A stretch of DNA of 64,000 nucleotides, taken from Sebastes aleutianus (Eukaryota > Chordata > Actinopteri > Perciformes > Sebastidae). Under the pieces are notes generated by a model. That model was not told where the DNA came from, made no database searches, and was given only the letters and a program-made list of their open reading frames with translations. The DNA is taken from contig CAKAKS010000031.1 in the NCBI GenBank assembly GCA_916700875.1, positions 5,961,477 to 6,025,476 on the forward strand, given 5' to 3'. Position numbers and translations under genes: made by a program. Of this stretch, positions 60,336-64,000 are shown piece by piece. The first letter of the stretch is position 1; every line of letters begins with the position of its first letter.

Positions 60336-61084
60336 CTGAAAGCCACAGACTTAATTCTATGCATCATTAAGCAGTCTCACTCAATGCAACATCCCCTATA
60401 CATCATCCACGCTCAGTAAACACAACGGTGACATTACATTAGCAACTGCAAATGAATTTTCTTTTTAGAAGGAAATTGAGAATACTCTCTTTCTCTCCCT
60501 CTCTTTTACCCTCTCTGGCGCTCGCAAAGCTTCAGCGTCAGCCATAAAAGGCAGGGAGATATAAACAAAATAAAAACAAACAATATTTCCCCTTTTCTCT
60601 ACCGCCACCGCCACCGCCTCTCCGATGGCACAAACACACTCAGTTTGTCAGACACAAGAGTGCAGAGATTTGTGCACAAACACACACCACTGTTCTGCTG
60701 TAATTTATTTATAATATGAAAGCAACATCATGAACGTTTTATTCACACTGTTGCAGGAAATATAGATTACTTTTATTTAAAGATAAGGTAACACTGAAGT
60801 TGTTTGTGTTGTGTAGGCTACTGTAATATCTCTCAGTTTGTTCTCAGTTTGTTTAAACGGCATCTAGTCCTGGAGGTGGTCGCACCAGCTGTTCATAAAT
60901 TAGCCTAGTAATAATGTTCTAAGTGGATATTTACATTTACTTTATATCAGTAAATTTAAATAGGGTTGCACCAGATTAGTTGTTATTGTCAGGTACCGTG
61001 AAACTGAACCAACGGACAAAACTAACGTTAGCTTGCTACCCATTTAGACTGACGACTGAAAGAGGTAGCCTGATATGGTCGACA

Positions 61085-61345
61085 TAACTGATCTGACACT
61101 TCATCAAAATGCTGTTTAATAATGATGTAAACTTACAAATACCTCAAAGTAGAACATGTTTTGCCAGCATTGGCCTAAACGTTGGTTAGGGTAACGTTAG
61201 CTTACTTGGATATTTCCCTATCACTACCTCGAAGTAGAAAATGTTATGCCAACGTTAGCTTAAATGACGTTAGCTTAAATGACCAAATAATGTATGTTAG
61301 GTCAGCGTTAGCTTAATCGGACACTTCTCTTTCACTCTAAACTAA
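61085..61345. repeat. GTTAGCTTA-rich repeat, first copy of a flanking pair
   Basis: Contains ACTTCATCAAAATGCTGTTT, TAAACTTACAAATACCT and several AACGTTAGCTTA words. The first two phrases recur at 62290-62365 (there CACTTGATCAAAATGCTGTT), same strand. Confidence 0.65.
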
Positions 61346-61469
61346 GCAAAGAGTATAGAAGCAGAGAGACGAAATTCTGGTGCTTTTTTGACAATAGCCG
61401 CTAGATGGCGCTGCAGTAGCGCTGCCACCATTTTGGACTGAAAATGGCAATTGCCATGGATGTATAAAG

Positions 61470-61625
61470 AGACGTCTGTAAATCAGAGGATAATGTTTTT
61501 TTAGGTAAATCAACTTCCCAGTACGAACACCTTAAATAGCCCTCATTTAAATCATTATGTCCTAAAAGTTGTAAAATTTACTAATAGCCAAATCCAGAGT
61601 TATTTTCCTCAGCATAATGAACGTA
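61470..61625. repeat. Dispersed repeat, relative of 17085-17270
   Basis: Same ordered words as at 17.1 kb, including GTAAATCAACTTCCCAGTAC and TTTAAATCATTATG. Confidence 0.55.
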
Positions 61626-62224
61626 CATCAGACCCACGGGACTGCACCGCCTTGCACAATTATATGTCATAGCCGGTTCTTCATGCTAGCTGTAATAATG
61701 GATATATTTGCTGTAATTCATCACTTCTATTATCTTCTAAGACACCCATGGGCTGTATGCTGTAAGCCTGTACCGTGGTGGCTGTATTAACATCTCTGTT
61801 CCCAAACAACCGGCTATCGGCCAGTAGCTAGTAGTGCTAGTAGCATGACATAAACAGAATGTCATTGTAGGCTATTTACTAACACGCAGGGCAAAAGCAC
61901 AGGACACAACCTCTTATACATCCATGGTCTGTGGTCTTTTGTTCATTGATTTTGATAAATAAGTGAGTAAATAGTTATAATAGTAGGCATATTTATAATA
62001 TATTTTTATTGTTCGACACAGGCTATTTCAGTAAAAACATTAAATATATGACAACAGAATAGAAATAATTTTGTTTTAATTTTGTACAGCACTTTGTAGG
62101 CGGACGTTTAACTGGCGTCATTATGGTAGTCGACTTGATTACAGTCCAAAATGGCGGAGGCGTAGGTCTGCTGCTGGGCGCTGGCGTTGCAATGGAACTT
62201 ATAATTGACTTTCACTTCCTAGCA

Positions 62225-62425
62225 ATATACATTCTTTGCTTAAATAACCAAATAATGTTGGTTAGGTCAGTGTTATATTTTAATCGGATATTTCTCAACT
62301 ACAGACTTCACTTGATCAAAATGCTGTTTAATAAGAATGTAAACTTACAAATACCTTAAATTAGAAAATGTTTTGCCTGCATGCTTAGCCTTAACTTTGG
62401 TTAGGTTAACGTTTAGCTGAAATTT
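62225..62425. repeat. Second copy of the pair flanking 61.35-62.22 kb
   Basis: Repeats ACCAAATAATGT(T/A)(G/T)GTTAGGTCAG, ATCGGA(T/C)A and the AAAATGCTGTTTAATAA / GTAAACTTACAAATACC block of 61090-61320. Confidence 0.65.
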
Positions 62426-62429
62426 TGTA

Positions 62430-64000
62430 ATTTCTAGATTGAAACAAGGTAGTAATTGAGAATTTAAGAACGCACAGACTCATTAATGGATTCATGAGTA
62501 GATGGTGCCGCCCAATCCTGCGCTCTCACAGCATGCAGACACACACAATTCACACACACATCTAAGAACATAAATTATCAAGCAAGTCAAATGAATAATT
62601 ATGTTTTTATTGCACAAATTATGCCCTGTCCCCTAAACTAGCCAGTCTCTGAGGCCTGGGAAATCTATTAAGGCTGAGCTATAGATCATCCCATCCACTG
62701 TGGCGTGTATATAGATCGGTCGGCTCATTTGAGGAATATTGAATCGGTTACAGTAAAGTAAGCCCCTGGATTGAGTCAAATGTAAAAATCCATGCATGTG
62801 TGAGGAGCTGTCAGTGGCGTGCTGTAATGACGGATGGCGCTGGGTCTCTGTTTCAGCGAGAGGTGATAAAAAGTGGTATTATGAGCGCTGGGGAGGGACA
62901 AGGGAGTGTGGGGGAGCAAAGACAGAGAAAAGAGAATTGGACCAGATCCGTCAAATGATAAGAGCAATCAGTCAATCCGGGAACGTTTCGGACGATGGAA
63001 AGTGTTATTTCCTCCCAGTGCAGTTCGGAGTCAAGGGTCGGTGAGGGGTCAAGAGTATGACCTCTGACCTCGTGCTAGTGAAGAGTGAGACACCAGTCCG
63101 TCGGCTATTGATTCATGGTCTTCACAGTTTACCCATGTTATTATCTATTGGACATGATTGGTTTCCAATTGCAGTGATTTGTAGTGAAAGTACTTTAACA
63201 CAAAGGGAGTGACAAGGAGTTGATTAGCAATTAAAAATCGTTTTTCTATAAAAGATATTGCCTTAAATTGGAAATCTTCATCCACTGTACATACATGCAC
63301 TTAATATTTGGTTTATATTATTCATACTGTTTTGTTTTTACAAAAGGAGAACGAAAGGAGAAAGAAAACTCTTTCTTTAAAGAGTGGAAAATTGCATTGT
63401 GGCAGCAGAAACATGGTAAAGAACCAACCATTCAAACACAATATTTTCAGTTGGTTATGTTATTTATTGGGATTTTAGTGCTTAATAAGACACAAATATA
63501 TTGCCATTTTTGGTTAAATACTTCACATAAAATCCACTAATTTGCTCTGAACATCATGAATATTACACTGTAAGCTGTTTAAAATGGATCAATAGTACAA
63601 AATGAAGATTTTTCACCTCAATAATGCAGGGATGTCCATGCAAAATGTCCCAGTTAAAGATCTATCTGTGAGCAGCTGTTCAGGCAAATTCACAAGTTTG
63701 TTCCAAAGTCAAAACGTTTTTGCTCTACCTGCTGAATAAGCTGAATATCCTCCTGAAAAGTCAATCAGAAAGTTTCTGGTAACATCCTACAGTATTACCA
63801 CACAACCTTGCTTCACCCTGATCTCCCCTTCTGCTTTCTGTCTCATCAAACAGAGCCATGGACGGACCCCCTACCAGGCAAACCCCCACGCGCTCTGAGA
63901 CTGACCCGCTCCGAGGTGTGAACCTCTGTCCCCCAGCTGATAGAGCCTCCCGATCATTTTTATAGTCCCCATCCCTCGCTGTTTATGACTCTGCAGTTTG
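62430..64000. other. Right end of window, no supported gene
   Basis: Unique DNA with no repeat signature. A short candidate exon at 63854-63915 is discussed in the findings and is not called. Confidence 0.4.

Overview
The window is teleost fish nuclear DNA. It has vertebrate split genes with consensus GT-AG introns, many (CA)n/(GT)n, (AAT)n and GATA microsatellites, and a dense load of short terminal-inverted-repeat elements and SINE/LINE tails. Two genes are complete and a third is cut by the left edge. There are no bacterial operons, CRISPR arrays or rRNA genes, and I see no novel defence or biosynthetic system.

Layout. (1) 1-3745, minus strand: a C2H2 zinc-finger gene with ten fingers; its 3' end lies outside the window. 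(2) 3.75-9.6 kb: transposon-rich intergenic DNA with three well-bounded non-autonomous DNA elements, then a possible 5' non-coding exon of the next gene. (3) 9820-20399, plus strand: psd4 (EFA6B-type ARF6 exchange factor). I traced 15 coding exons whose phases all agree, giving 1078 codons plus stop. (4) 20.9-31.3 kb: intergenic DNA with a palindromic AAGTATACTT minisatellite, a 42-bp minisatellite, a hAT-like element with a clean 8-bp target duplication and a CpG-rich patch. (5) 32126-43520, minus strand: pax8, 11 coding exons, 459 codons plus stop, with a likely non-coding first exon near 46.33-46.57 kb. (6) 46.9-64 kb: no gene I can support. It holds a ten-copy tandem array of about 145-200-bp units just upstream of the pax8 promoter, a 321-bp tandem duplication, a LINE 3' end and several transposon copies.

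psd4 and pax8 lie tail to tail, the same arrangement as human PSD4-PAX8 on chromosome 2, and this supports both names over their paralogues (psd/psd2/psd3; pax2/pax5). The products act separately: psd4 loads GTP on ARF6 at the plasma membrane, while pax8 is a paired-domain transcription factor of thyroid, kidney and ear development. The most notable local observations are a NAGNAG tandem splice acceptor in pax8, the order of unit variants in the AAGTATACTT array, a transposon nested inside another transposon in a psd4 intron, and the tandem array at the pax8 promoter.
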